Source: Latrodectus hesperus
Lineage: Eukaryota > Arthropoda > Arachnida > Araneae > Theridiidae
Assembly: GCA_037975125.1 (NCBI GenBank)
Contig: CM075862.1
Location: 59,551,279-59,615,278 of the forward strand
Length of the DNA: 64,000 nt
Reading direction: 5' to 3'
Shown: piece after piece, positions 1 through 20,397 of the stretch
Layout: the number at the start of each line of letters is the position of its first letter
Position numbering within the stretch: position 1 is the first letter of the stretch
The notes under the pieces: model-generated
The model's input: only the letters and a program-made list of their open reading frames with translations
Database searches by the model: none
Told to the model about the DNA's origin: nothing
Made by a program: the position numbers and the translations under genes

Positions 1-8318
<8,318 letters not shown>

Positions 8319-9521
8319 CACAGTCCAGTCACATTATTGTGATAACATGTAAAAAGACAGAATAATTACTACCGATAAATGCGCAGGAAGAGAGTATACA
8401 AGGATCCTAAATTTATTCACTGGGATATTAATCTACGCCCACTCCATTGCCGGGGCCTGCTGCGTTAGAGTATGCTACTGAGAAGCCATACCGCAAGGAA
8501 CTTCATTGAAATAATCCAAGAGATTCTCAATTCGGGTTTAAGATATGAAGTTTGCAGAGTCCAGAGAAAAATTGTAAACTTTTACTGGTGCTCTTCGAAG
8601 CATCCACGTACATTGCCTACAATATACCTTGTATTATCCAGATGGTATATGCCATCATCTTCAGAAAAAAAAGAACAATGAGAATATAGGGATAACATGA
8701 TCCGTAAGGATAGACGCTCATTTCTATTGATCCATTGTGTCTTTAACAATGATGAGTGAACCCAGAAAATGTAAGGATAACATTTCTGAAAACATATTGT
8801 TCCCTTCTTCCAGGGGGACCGTTACGGTAATGGTTACATGCATTTGTTACCAAAGGTTTCTACGTCATACACAAAACATCACTCTATCTGATGGAGCATA
8901 AAACATAATTACTCAGAAAACTCTACCTGTCGCTACTCAGTGAATGTCCTGTTATGGCACTCGCGTGCAAATTTCAGCCTTCGTCGTCGACGCACATCAT
9001 TCATTATAGCTGCATGAACCAAACGTCTTCTTAGGAAGCACAGAAGAAGCAATTTTCGGTAAACAGTAGTTTAGGGGACACTGTTGGTATTTATTTGGTT
9101 TCTTTTGTGATCGGTTGCTCATCGGTAGCATGTCTATTCTCACCAAGCATCTTGGCTGCCAGCATTCATCTCTATCATCTATAGTCCATGGTGCACCACA
9201 TTTGACACGTCACTAATTTTGGACAGTCTCATTTTGTCATTCACAAGCAAGGTATAATTTTAGCACGAAGGTACACGAACAATTCAAAAACTTAACCATT
9301 TCGTAAATGTTCCCACTCTTTGCTCGAAAGCCAATAATCATGTAATTTTGGAAGTCGGGTAAGTTAACTTCATTTCTGTATTTTTCCAATGATTGCAATT
9401 TTTTCGAAGCCCTCTCTAACCTTTTAGAGGCATTCATGTGCACTAAGACACCACCTGCCTTCAGTAGTTGTAATTTAACTTCGACATCGAAAGTTCGTGG
9501 TGGTCACATGTCTGGACTGTG
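8319..9521 (-). mobile_element. Decayed Tc1-like transposon, lineage A
   Basis: A Tc1/mariner-superfamily DNA transposon of about 1.2 kb with its transposase on the minus strand. Both ends begin CACAGTCCAG reading inward; the left continues TCACATTATTGTGA and the right ACATGTGA, as if the right terminal repeat lost about 8 bp. The left flank is the dinucleotide TA and the right is AA, compatible with a mutated TA target duplication. The interior is clearly richer in GC than the surrounding DNA. A SINE begins about 40 bp beyond the right end. Family assignment rests on terminal repeats plus transposase motifs. Confidence 0.8.
8360..9430 (-). pseudogene. Tc1-like transposase pseudogene (lineage A)
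   Basis: A remnant DD34E transposase, which in life cuts and rejoins transposon ends in the nucleus. The minus strand shows an N-terminal helix-turn-helix-like stretch containing LPDFQNYMIIGFRAKSG, then RRRLKFAREC near 8980, then FSE*LCFMLH near 8910, where the family has FSDES: the first catalytic Asp is Glu and the following Glu is a stop. The second catalytic Asp survives in HLDNTRY near 8635. The final IENL motif with its Glu survives near 8540 but in a different frame. The C-terminal INIPVNKFR motif, usual for this lineage, is near 8420. Many stops and frameshifts make the copy inactive. Confidence 0.78.
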
Positions 9522-9558
9522 AATAACTTCCATTTATTTTATCTTTAAATACATATAT

Positions 9559-9852
9559 GAACTTCGGTAGCTCAATGGTAGTGCTTCTTGATTCCAAAGC
9601 ATGAATCCGAGGTTCAGGCTGAGAAAAGATCGGCTCATGATATTATTCCTTTTTAGTTGATAAACTGTGTACCAAGCATGCTTTGAAACTAACCATTTGG
9701 AGTTTCTCGTTAAGCTGATCACTTAACTTAGGAGTATTCTTCCCACAAGAGGTCTCTCGGCCAGGAAAGCAGATATGGGTCCCGTAGGTCTTAGTCCATA
9801 TGATCGGTTGTGCATTAGCTTTAGTTTTTAATTACGTAAATAAATAAATATT
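9559..9852 (+). mobile_element. tRNA-derived SINE, copy A
   Basis: A short non-autonomous retroelement with a tRNA-like head. An A-box-like TAGCTCAATGG is at 9568-9578 and a degenerate B box GGTTCAGGCTG at 9611-9621, spaced as in a tRNA. The body runs to about 9830 and ends in an A-rich tail containing AAATAAATAAATA. The head aligns closely with the SINE at 34.26-34.51 kb, and the body shares a TTGGAGT...CTCG...GTTA stretch with it. Ends are approximate because no clear target duplication is visible. Confidence 0.65.
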
Positions 9853-12800
9853 TCAGGGAAAATGAAAAATAATATTTTAAAAGACAAACTATATCCGACT
9901 TTTTAAAAGACAAACTACTTTTAAAAGACAAAGACAAACTACCGGCATATGCTTATCTAACTATGAGGCAACTATTATTAAATATTATTGAACACTATAC
10001 GTGATATCAAAATTTATATAGTAGAAAATTAAAGTATTGAAAAAATAAATACAATATGGTAAATAAAGGCAATAATTGCTATAAATCTATGAAAAGAATA
10101 ACAAATCAGTCAAATTGTGTTTGCAAAACCTCTTCGAAAATGATTCAGCTGTTATTACCATAGTGTGTCTACGCATATAGAGGGTAGTTCATGGCAGTAG
10201 AAATTTCTTATCATAGAAAGATAACGAAACTGAAACTAATAGAAATTATAGAACTGAAATCCAGAACTAAAATACAAACAGCGAAAAAATGTGTGTGTGT
10301 ATGTGTGGAAAGCTTAATTAATTTATAAAATATATCCAGTCAGTGAACACAGCATAATAAAAGAAGAAAAATGAGCAAAAATATAAAATTAGGATGAGAA
10401 AAATATACATAATACATTTTACTTCTTGTCATAAAAATTATATTTCTTTAGTAATATTCTGTTTCACAACTAAATAACCTTAAGAATAATTTTTAGGGAA
10501 ACAATTACATTCGTCATAATATCGAGAGTTATTTTGAAAATGCTGTGTTATTTAGAACTTCGAAATTTGTAATTATAACGATAAATCATGTTTTAATTCT
10601 ATACAAACCAAAATAATAGAGTTTATGTATGCTATTAATGCTACAGTTTTGATAGATATATTTGAATAAGATTTTTGAAAGCTTAATAAGCTTAGCATGA
10701 GCTTGAAAAAGCTTAGTGTGATAAACGTGAATATACTTTATGTGCTGTTCATTCCTAATTTCAACTGTTGGTACAGAAGCCTGATGATGGTAAGCATAGT
10801 TTATTGCTGTAATTATTTAAATATATATTAGTATTATGTTTACATTTTTTTTAAATATGAATGGATTAATTCAAATATATTTTTTTGTAAATAAAATATA
10901 TCTCTTATTTTAACATAGCTGAACTACATTGTTTTGAAATAAATGTGAAACATTACATTTTTATGCTAAATTAATATGTCAAAATTTGAAAAATATTATT
11001 TAAAAATTATAATTCGAAGTGAAAATAGAGAAAAAATATGAGCAAATTAAAACTGAAGTATAATTTTTGAAATAATCATAACATCGTTTTGAAGATAAGT
11101 TCAAGATTTCAAAATATAAAGGTAACTTAATAGCGCTAATTTGAATGGTAAAACTGTTTTTATTTTGAGAAAATAAATTTGTTTCAATCATACATATTCG
11201 AACATTATAAAAGCAATTTTAACTTTTTTATATACTATACATAATATATGATTTGTAATACAATTATTTAAAAATGACGCAAAATATGCGAATCCAATTT
11301 TATTTTTAACATTTCAATCAAGATTTTTATGTTATTAAATATTGAGATCTTGATAATCTTGAAATGTGTAGAATAAATGTAATACACTACAAAATTTTTC
11401 CAATCTAGTTCTCTTTGATAATCATGAAATAGTTTACTCTGATAGTTTTTAATACATAATTTGAACTATTTTTAATTTATTATTACAGGATTTAAATAGT
11501 GTATCTTTTAAAGTAAAATTGAAAATCAAGGAAGTAAGATATTTTCCGGGTCATTATTTTATTGTAATAAATTATTTTTCAATATTTCTAATCATATTTT
11601 TATTTTGAATAGTTATTCTCATTGTTAAGAATAAAATACGCTTAAACTCTTTGAACTTACTATAATATGCTTTTAGACAAAGCTATAAAATTTCTTCAGA
11701 AAAACTATAATACATATTTAAAATTTTTTCTTCAATTACACAAGAGAAATTCATTTTTCTACTAATACCTAAGAAGCAGCGATCAAGATAGCAATAAAAA
11801 TCCTTGTAATCCTTTATTATTGAGTTCTAATGGAAAAAATACGAGAAAGGAGAAAAAATATTACTAAGAAAAATACTATTTTAAAAGTTCCCTGTAACCT
11901 CTACATAAAAATAAGAATAAAGACAAAAGGTAATATTTCATGCATTGTTTTTAAATTTCTTTAGTTTTTTGTATAAAAACAATGAAATAAAAATTGTTGC
12001 ATAAATTTAAACTTGAAGTTAAAAAACATTCATTTTTAACTAAAATATTTTGCTAATATTCTATAGTTACAGTTTAAAAAATAAACTTATATGATATTTT
12101 ATTAATCTCCTTATAATTGAAAATTTAAATACGGGATTTAATTTGGAGATTTACATAAAAAAACGTTTTTAATTTTTTTAAAAAGATAATGAAAAAATCA
12201 AGAAGTTTTGCAGGGGTCTTATTAAATATTTTTACCAAATTAATTAAAATAAATTCCTGATTTTCTATATTTTATTTTTTAAAATCCTTTCAAAATATCT
12301 TGAAACATAGCAGTATTTTGAAAATTGTACTTCATATATCATGTAAGATTAAGCGTTGCTTACATATTTACTTTAAATTAGCAAGATATATCATATTATT
12401 CTATGTGTCTTTATAACTTTTAGATTTTCCTATTTTTATTGAATAGTTTTCGAATACCATTCTAGAACAAATGTCATGCATTTTAAATTATTTCAAGCAT
12501 ACACATTTTAAAATTATTAATTTCTAAACTGATATTTAAAACAAGTCTGCAATACCTAAAACATTTAATTAATATCTATGTTCTATTTTCAAAGTACAAG
12601 AAGCTTTAGCTTAATCGAGAAAAAGGTTGAATTCTGTCTTCTGTTGCTTTTGTTGAAGCTGCTGTTTCAAATATTAGATATATTTAATGTTAAAAACGAA
12701 ATGTTTTCAGACATTTCTCTTCAAAGGGTAAGTATATTATAATTCTTATTAGTTTATAATAATTTGTATTAAAATAAGTAAAAAGATTTTTGTGAAATAA

Positions 12801-13767
12801 CATAAAGCTACAAAATGATTATAAGTTAATAAATGTTGTATGCAAGAAAGACATATTTAAAATAGTTTTAATAAAACATGATTTTTTTATATTCGTTATT
12901 TAGAAAACATAACACACACTCACGCGAGCGTTTGTGTGTATTTTTACTGTATACTTCGAGGCATAAGATGATATTACTTTCAAAATATGTTTTGAGAAAT
13001 GCAGTACGTCCTATAAATCGCTTTCCTAGTCATTGTAAACCAGGCATGCGTTGCAAATGAATCTAGCAAAATGGTACCTAATGCATAAATGTGGTGTGAG
13101 GTGTTCTATCTTGAAAAAATGAAAGGAGGTAAAAACAGTAATTCACAAAGTTGTAGAGCATCATCGGGTAGTGCAAAATGATGGTCGCAATTATACATAT
13201 AATATGATGGTTAAAAAGCGCATTTGATTTTTGTGAATTCTTGGAATGTAATGTCATTAAACTTTAATTGTAGGAACAATGATTAACTTTTGAACAAATC
13301 ACCACAGCACAACGTTGTACTGCGGTATCGCTTGTTTTTCCCTAAGAAAAACGTTGTTCAAACCCTGAGAGTTAAGTCTCTTCTTCTTATTGTCTTTATA
13401 AACCAAATAGACAGAAAATACATTTATCGTGTAAAATGTCAAACTGCATCAATTTAAATTTTTATTGCAAGTTGAATTACTTGCAGTACGTACGTAAGAA
13501 TTATCAGCAATGTTTCATCTGTGATAAAAATATATTCTTCTTCAAGCAATTAATATCGTCTACCAATTGAAAGGGTTTTTGTTATTCCAAAAACAGAAGG
13601 TATGATTTAAATTAAATTAATGTCAGATATAAAATGAATTTTAACTTTCCATACCTCTTGAACGTAATATAAATGTCACGGAAGGAAATCTTTAGTTTGA
13701 ATATTAGAGTATTAATAATTGAATTGCATAAAATATTAATACGTTAAGAATATGATGAATACGTTAA

Positions 13768-13769
<2 letters not shown>
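9853..13769. other. AT-rich intergenic DNA, no gene seen
   Basis: AT-rich, stop-rich sequence. A short duplicated motif ending GACAAACTA lies at its left edge. A slightly GC-richer patch near 12.9-13.4 kb has no recognisable coding similarity. Nothing else was identified. Confidence 0.6.
9875..9941. repeat. Tandem TTTTAAAAGACAAACTA motif
   Basis: The motif TTTTAAAAGACAAACTA occurs at 9875-9891 and 9901-9917, followed by a third, internally duplicated version ending at 9941. It adjoins the SINE tail and looks like a local slippage product. Confidence 0.75.

Positions 13770-13807
<38 letters not shown>
13770..13807. repeat. (AT)n microsatellite, 38 bp
   Basis: A pure AT array directly left of a Tc1 insertion. 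A TA-rich flank also resumes just right of that element, so the element appears to have inserted into or beside the array. Confidence 0.9.
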
Positions 13808-13811
<4 letters not shown>

Positions 13812-13812
13812 A

Positions 13813-14711
13813 CACTACTGGCCATTAAAATTGCTACACCACACCAGGAAAGCGGCACACCACACACGAGAAATTTGCATGACAGGTAGAGCTTTCTGTG
13901 ATATGCAAATGATTAGATTTTCAGCGCATTCATACAAAGCAGGCGACAGGAGCGCCTTCAATGGTGCGATCAGCGACGAAGCTGGACGCGGGAATGGCAT
14001 CACGTCATCTTTACAGGTGAATCTCGGTTCTGTATACAGGACCATGATGGCCGCATCTGTGTTTGGAGGCATCGTGGAGAACGCGCTTTGCCAGCTCGGC
14101 ATTGGACATCACCATACTGGCCCATCTGCTGGAGTGATGGTATGGGATGCCATTGGATACACGTCTCGATCACCTCTTGTTCGCATTACCGGCACTTTGA
14201 ACAACAACCGTTACATTTCCGATGTGTTAAGGTCCGTGGCTCTACCCGAGGCCTCCCTAATGCTTTGTTTCAACAGAATAATGCACGACCGCATGTTTCC
14301 CGTACTGTTCTGAGCTTCCTTGATGCAGAACAGGTTCGACTGTTACCCTGGCCAGCACGTTCTCCTGATCTGTCACGAATTGAGAACGTGTGGTCAATGG
14401 TTGCCGAGAGATTGGCACGCCATCACTCACCATCCACTACTGTCGATGAACTGTGGCATAGTGTTGAAGCTGCATGGACTGAGATCCCTGTACATGCCAT
14501 GCAATCTCTGTTTGACTCCATGCCCAGACGGATAAATGCTGTTATTGCAGCCAGAGATGGCTGCTCTGGGTACTGATTTCTCAAGATCTATACATTCTAA
14601 TTTCCTTTAAATCTAATCACTTGTTCTTTCCACTATAATGTATGTGTCCAATAAATATCGTTCTGCTATTTGCATTCCTTCTTGGTGTAGCAATTTTAAT
14701 GGTCAGTAGTG
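13813..14711 (+). mobile_element. Tc1-like transposon lineage B, copy 1 (internally deleted, 899 bp)
   Basis: Both ends carry a terminal inverted repeat beginning CACTACTGGCCATTAAAAT (G to A at one position in the right copy) and running on to GCTACACCA. Flanks are TA at 13811-13812 and 14712-14713, the expected target duplication. Compared with the copies at 30.1 and 49.2 kb (about 1.41 kb each) it lacks roughly 0.5 kb that carries the transposase start and DNA-binding region. The junction at 13945-13948 is GACA, which is present at both breakpoints in the full-length copies. The right end contains AATAAA, shared by all copies. Confidence 0.93.
13945..14576 (+). pseudogene. Truncated Tc1-like transposase (lineage B, copy 1)
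   Basis: The C-terminal two thirds of a DD34E transposase, starting at the deletion junction with RQERLQWCDQRR. The first catalytic motif reads VIFTGESRFC, so Asp is replaced by Gly. A one-base insertion near 14090 moves the frame into PSAGVMVWDAIGYT, and a 5-base loss near 14250 moves it again. The second motif is QQNNARPH, Asp replaced by Asn. The third, SPDLSRIENVW, keeps the Glu. The C-terminus ends CSGY followed by TGA at 14574-14576. With no N-terminal DNA-binding domain and two catalytic Asp lost, this copy cannot be active. Confidence 0.9.
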
Positions 14712-14713
14712 TA

Positions 14714-17700
14714 TACATATATATTATCTTTAGAAAGCGTCCTAATTTATCAGTATTAAAATAAAGCTAGTATTTCTGATATTACTCACATAGTCATATA
14801 TTATATTAGTTAAGATTATACGATTTTACCTTTGTTTAAATTAAAATTGTTAATGTAGAACTGCTTTTAATAAGGAGGAATACAAAGAACACATTGAAAA
14901 AATTATTTTTGGCTAACTCTCACATATCTTTTAAATGTGATTAGATTAAAACATTCCATACTAAAGCACATGGAAATATTAAACTGAAAAACTTTAACTT
15001 TCTCATATTCGTTGTCTTTCTCATTACTTTTCATTTATTTATAATCCTGAAATGACTACTGAATGCTAAGCTTTCTGTCACTTAAGTTAACACATATTTG
15101 CAATCTAAATCAAGTTGGTGTTTTCCATAAATTAATAAATTTAATTTTAAACTGTAATTCTTGTTAAAAATAACTTTACGTAAGAATGTTATTATAAACA
15201 TTCAATAATTTTTAATTTAATAAATGAAAGAGAAATCTCGAATGAAAAAAAAGAAATCTTAATTAATTAAGTGTATCATTTGTCATTTATTAACTAAATA
15301 AATTTAATAGCGGATAACTTCATTGCATGCATGCGTAAACAATAAAAGTTACTACAATACTAATATTTAAAAACTTACAATAAAATTGAAAAATCACACA
15401 CAGTCATAAATATTTATAGATTTAAAATATGATAAAAGTTAACTTTAATATAATTTTATAAAACTGAATTATGTTTTCAAGTATTAAAAGAGACAAACTT
15501 ACTTTAATCTGATGTACATAAGAAGTAATATTTCAATATTATTTGGATTTTAAAGCAAAGTATATTTGAAGTATTTATTTAAAGATTGAGAATTTGAAAT
15601 TTAAGTTTGATCATCGATAGCATTTATCACAAATTCGACGGCTATATTCGTTAATAAATCAGTCTCCTAGGTTAATGATTAAATATTTAACAACTTACAT
15701 TAGCTCTGAGTAGTCACTTAATCCTGAAATGTCACGTTGTGCTTGAGCTGACTCTAGCATCAGGATGTTTCAAATGTTTCTCTGAATGAACAAAGTTAAA
15801 TCGATTTTCTCTTAAACTGCTCAACTTTGGTATTCATGCTTTTATGCATTTCTAACTAACACTAAAAACATACATTTAAAAACTATATTACAATACATTT
15901 TATAAAAGATTTTTATATAAGCTTGTAATTATGTATTAACAAAATATGCAAAACTCTTTTCTAATACCTTAAATTTTCGAACTAAACTACTTAAGTACTG
16001 ACAATATTCAATTTGAAGTCATTAATATAATTTTATAATCATGCAAGTATTCATAATTATATATTTTTGTAAAAATTGAAAAAGTTATTGAGACATAAAC
16101 AATATTGATCTATTACACGGCAAAATTGTTTTGAATTTTTGTTAGAAATATTTGTTGGTATGTGCTGTTTTGCTTATGATTAAAATTTTATTAATAATTT
16201 TAATTAAGTTAATTAACGCTTTTAAAATTCAAATATAATTCTAAAACTGAAAAGAAAAACTTCATGAGATATTACATTGATATTATGATCTTAAAAATTT
16301 AAATACTTATTTTTGTTTATGACGCGATGATCCTTTTATAAAATTGTTAAAAATCAAGACTTTAAAGCTGATAGATCTACGTAACTTTGAATCATTTCTG
16401 CAAAAATTAATTTCAATACTAGAATTATAATTAAAACATTTAACATTCTTTTAAAACTGAAGTATTTTAAATATTAATTGCATTAAAATATTTTTTGGGA
16501 AATATATTACAAATAATCCTTTTGCAGGCGTGATATTATTATCACATTTATGATTAGAAATTAATAATATGTAGCTAGTAAAATATTTAAACTACTTATA
16601 TTTCAAGTAACTTATTTTTATTAATTGCACTAATAAGTAAAGTATTTTCAAAATGTTATAATTTAAATAAACTCATTTACTTTTAATTAGGTAATTTCGA
16701 AGTTGTGCTCATCTCTTTTTAAGATTAAATCTTTTTAATAAAGGAAGTACTGCACATGAAGAAGGAAATATCTAACAATTGTACATTGACTACAGTAATC
16801 AGTATTTGGTAAAGACATTCCTATCTGTGTATGATTCATACTACAATACACGTAGGTATTAGTACTCATTAATTTTCAAAATCATCCTCAGGAACATTAT
16901 GCTAAACAATAGTCAGTTGTTGCACCAGATCTTCTACATTTAAACCCTTAACCGTCTAAAGTAGAGACTGGACATTTTTGCTTCGTGGTGTTTACACTTG
17001 ATTGTATTTTCACCGCAAAGTAAATTATTTCCTTTTTTGCATTTCTCATGGATACAAAAACCTCTAATTCAAACTAAGATGTACATCAACCATTTTTCAG
17101 ACACATTTGAAGATGTTTTATTTTCAGAGGAGATATGCGCAACCTGTTCTGGTTGGGGAGGGTATTTTCAAGCCAATGAAGATTGTGATTTGCGACTTTA
17201 CCGACAAAAAATTAAGGAAATATTTAAATATGAATAAGAGTGTTTAAAAGAAAAAATATGTGAAAAAATCTCTGTGTTGTGAGGTATCTTATGATACTCA
17301 TAAACTAATTGACAATCTATTTGGCTTCTATATGATTGCAATAAATTTTAATTTACTTTAATATTTTGAAAAACATGCCCACTTATAAATGCTCATGAAA
17401 GATAATTACAATTTTTTTACTTAAAACCAATTTTATGAGGGAAGAAATGAAATTAAAATGTATAAATCCATGATTTCTAAAAAAATTAGTAGTTCAAGAC
17501 ATTTTTAAAAAAATAAATAACTCCTTAAAAGTTAAACTAGAATCTGTGAGTAACGAGATTAAATGAGTATTAAACTTATTATGAAAGTTTGTATAAATTT
17601 TCTCCAGGGAGAATATTTATCTAAAATACTTCAGAAAATAATAAATTGTTTAACTGTATTATTGTTTATAAAATGACATTCTGGAGAGAAATAATCCCTT

Positions 17701-20143
17701 TAAATATTTGATTGAATTTACAAGAGATTGGTTGTCAACAAATGTAAAGTCTTATTTTTATGAAATGAATTTCATAATGGTTATAAAATGACACATCTTT
17801 TTCTTCTTGAGTAATTATCTTTATACCTACGAGAGTTTTCTATATTTATACATTTTTTAAAATCACTTTAAAGTAAATTATAGATGGTATTAGTATACTT
17901 CAAATTTTTAACAAGGTATTTTTTTCTCTTCCTATAGAAATGACATTTAAGGCATGTGTCAATCAATACATTTTGATTTATAAGAAAAGAAAAACGCATA
18001 GGTATTAAAATATCTACTGAAATTACAAAAAAAAACATTTTTATTGTTAAATTTAAAAAAAAAATAGTTTTAAGAATCATTTAAAATATAGTAAAGGTGG
18101 AAATGTGAAAATGAGAAAAGTCAAGAGTACGTCAAAGTTAGTGCGTGTCCTAAGTAAGCCTGGTTACTATAAAGTGATGAAAAGCTACAGTGTTTAAATT
18201 TTATGTATTTAAAACATTTTCCAACTCGTCATCTAGAAAACGTTCGTTATTGCTTATTTCTCGTTTCAGTATTCCTAAGGTTTGTATTTACCGGCACGAC
18301 ATCTAAGCTAGATTTATGTTTTATGCTGAGAAGTTCAAGCAGTTTTTCAGGCATTCTTGTAGCTCGGAGATGCCATATTACATACTCATTCAAAACTAAG
18401 CAAACAGCTAAGCGTACATCCTAAGGGACATAATGGATTATTATTAAAACTTAGAGAGTACTGAATTCATTTTGGAAAGGGTAAAATTATTTTTATAATG
18501 AATAATTGTGTAAGATATATTTTTAAATATTTTAAGTTTTTATATTTACATAGAATAAATGCTTTCTAATTTTTTAAAGAGATTGTAAAAATAGACTTGT
18601 ACAAAGTTTGCAGCATTTTTTTTAAAAGACAGGAGTAATATTCATCTTTATTTACAAATTAAAATTTTTTTTTAAATATTTTATTTTTATCTTAACCATA
18701 TGAGTAAGAAAAATAATACGCAATCCAGATAAAGACCATTAAATATAAGAAAATTTAATTCTTTATTTAATGTTTATTTATCAAGAAGCTTTGATGCACT
18801 TTAATTTTACTAAACTGTATATACTTTTAAATATATGAAGAGTAATCAATATATATTTTTGTTAATTTGATTTTGACTGAATACATTGGTACAAAAGTAC
18901 AGAATTATGGCATTAATAACAAAATTTAACATTTTCAGTATAAAATGCAAATGATACTGATCATTCTCTTCAGACTGTAATTTCATATATACATATTTAT
19001 GGGGAGTGGCCCATGCGAAATTTAATTAATTTTCAATTCTTATATCGCCTAGTATTTAATTAACACATATTTACGAATATCAAAATTTAATTCTGTTAAT
19101 GATGAATTAAAAAGTTTATCTTCCTTTTCTAGCATTAATTCTTCCTTTTCTAGAGCTAAATTATAAATGTCCATTATGTGTACAATAGAGATTAAGATTT
19201 TTAAAATATATTTTCCCATTATTATGATGCGAAACAAAATCACATTATAATATATATGAATAAGAATATATATTAATTATAATTGAAATAAATTGTAAAT
19301 GGTAGGATTTATGGTCTTGTTTGTTTTCTAATTTAATTATTAAAAATTTGTTTTCTTGATACTACTAGAGATTGTGGTCCTTCTTTTTTTATTAAATTAC
19401 TTTTGAAAAGTCTGGAAAAAGACTAAAAAGTAATATGGGCGTTTAATTAGACGTCTGCTCCTCTTTAACAAAAGTTAGATTGATGTCTTCTCGTACTTAC
19501 TCTTTTGTGAATAGAAAATTATGATGCTTAGATTCTTCTTCTATTGCTATTATTCAGATTTTTTTCTTAGCGTCCAAGACTTTCACTGGAAAATTGCTCT
19601 ATGAAATAATATATTATCTTTGCACCAGGGAAAATTCTTGATAAATGAACTATTGCAATATGTCTGTACTGCTGTCTGCTTTCTTAGTTTATTAAAATAT
19701 AAAACAATAATTAAATTGTATAATAAGCTGTATTCAGACGAAGTCTAATTTAAATTTATTTTGTGAAACTTGTGTATTAATTTATTTATACACATATTTG
19801 TAGCTTTTCATACGCATTCATTAGATAATTAAAAAATATTTTTTTCCCAGAAAGATTAGTAAGTGTATATATCAAGTTTATTGAGGAAAGTACCCAGTGC
19901 AAAAATATTTAGAAGTTGTCATTATAAATAGAATAATTATTACGCATATTAATTAATTTAAAAAATATTAATATCATCGATTTTTATTATATTTAACAAT
20001 ATCATATAACGTTCAAGATTTATTACAAATATATGTTTCGATTCACAAGAATACTTACATATTTATTTTAATTATTCAAAACATATGGAAATATTTTTTA
20101 TCATACTATATTATTTGATACTTGAACTATTAATTGCAAAAAC
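14714..20143. other. AT-rich intergenic DNA, no gene recognised
   Basis: Mostly AT-rich and stop-rich. Two slightly GC-richer patches, about 16.75-17.24 kb and 18.12-18.44 kb, hold chance-length reading frames of 70-80 codons without recognisable similarity, start context or splice structure. They may be eroded transposon fragments. Confidence 0.6.
19120..19153. repeat. Short direct repeat CTTCCTTTTCTAG
   Basis: A 13-bp pyrimidine-rich motif at 19120-19132 and again at 19141-19153. No function is inferred. Confidence 0.75.
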
Positions 20144-20397
20144 GGCAAAGGTGCCGTATAATCCATGATTCCAAAATCTGAATTTTTTTGGCGATGAAGA
20201 AATGTTGCCAAGATTACGTATCGTGACGTGCACGATGACGTAAATACTAGGGTTACTAAAATAGAATTTTATGCATAATTCATATGTGTCTCTATATGTA
20301 TGACGTAATAAAAAGTAGTTGCCAGATACATAAGGAAATCCACCAAAAAATCGCCAATGTCAGAATTTAGAATCCTGGATTATACGGCACCTGTGCC
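20144..20397. mobile_element. MITE with long terminal inverted repeats (254 bp)
   Basis: The left end GGCAAAGGTGCCGTATAATC is matched on the opposite strand by the right end GGCACAGGTGCCGTATAATC, and similarity continues inward through GATTC-AAA-TCTGA to TTGGCGAT, so about 45 bp per side is paired with mismatches. There is no coding capacity. The centre is GC-richer than the surroundings and includes the hairpin TCGTGACGTGCACGA. I could not define a target duplication: the flanks GCAAAAAC and TAAAAATC match only in part. It looks like a non-autonomous DNA transposon of undetermined superfamily. Confidence 0.8.

Noticed and set aside
12878..13100. Possible small gene and ACACAC/GTGTGT hairpin near 12.9 kb
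   Set aside because: The reading frame has no recognisable similarity and no conserved context; the hairpin is short and imperfect.
13831..14313. A 160-codon host gene on the plus strand
   Set aside because: It runs from the transposon terminal repeat across the deletion junction and then through transposase in shifting frames, so it is a chance fusion inside the Tc1 element.
16998..17237. 79-codon reading frame with a CATCSGWGG-like segment
   Set aside because: Isolated, in AT-rich DNA, with no recognised domain or splice context; its length is within chance expectation.
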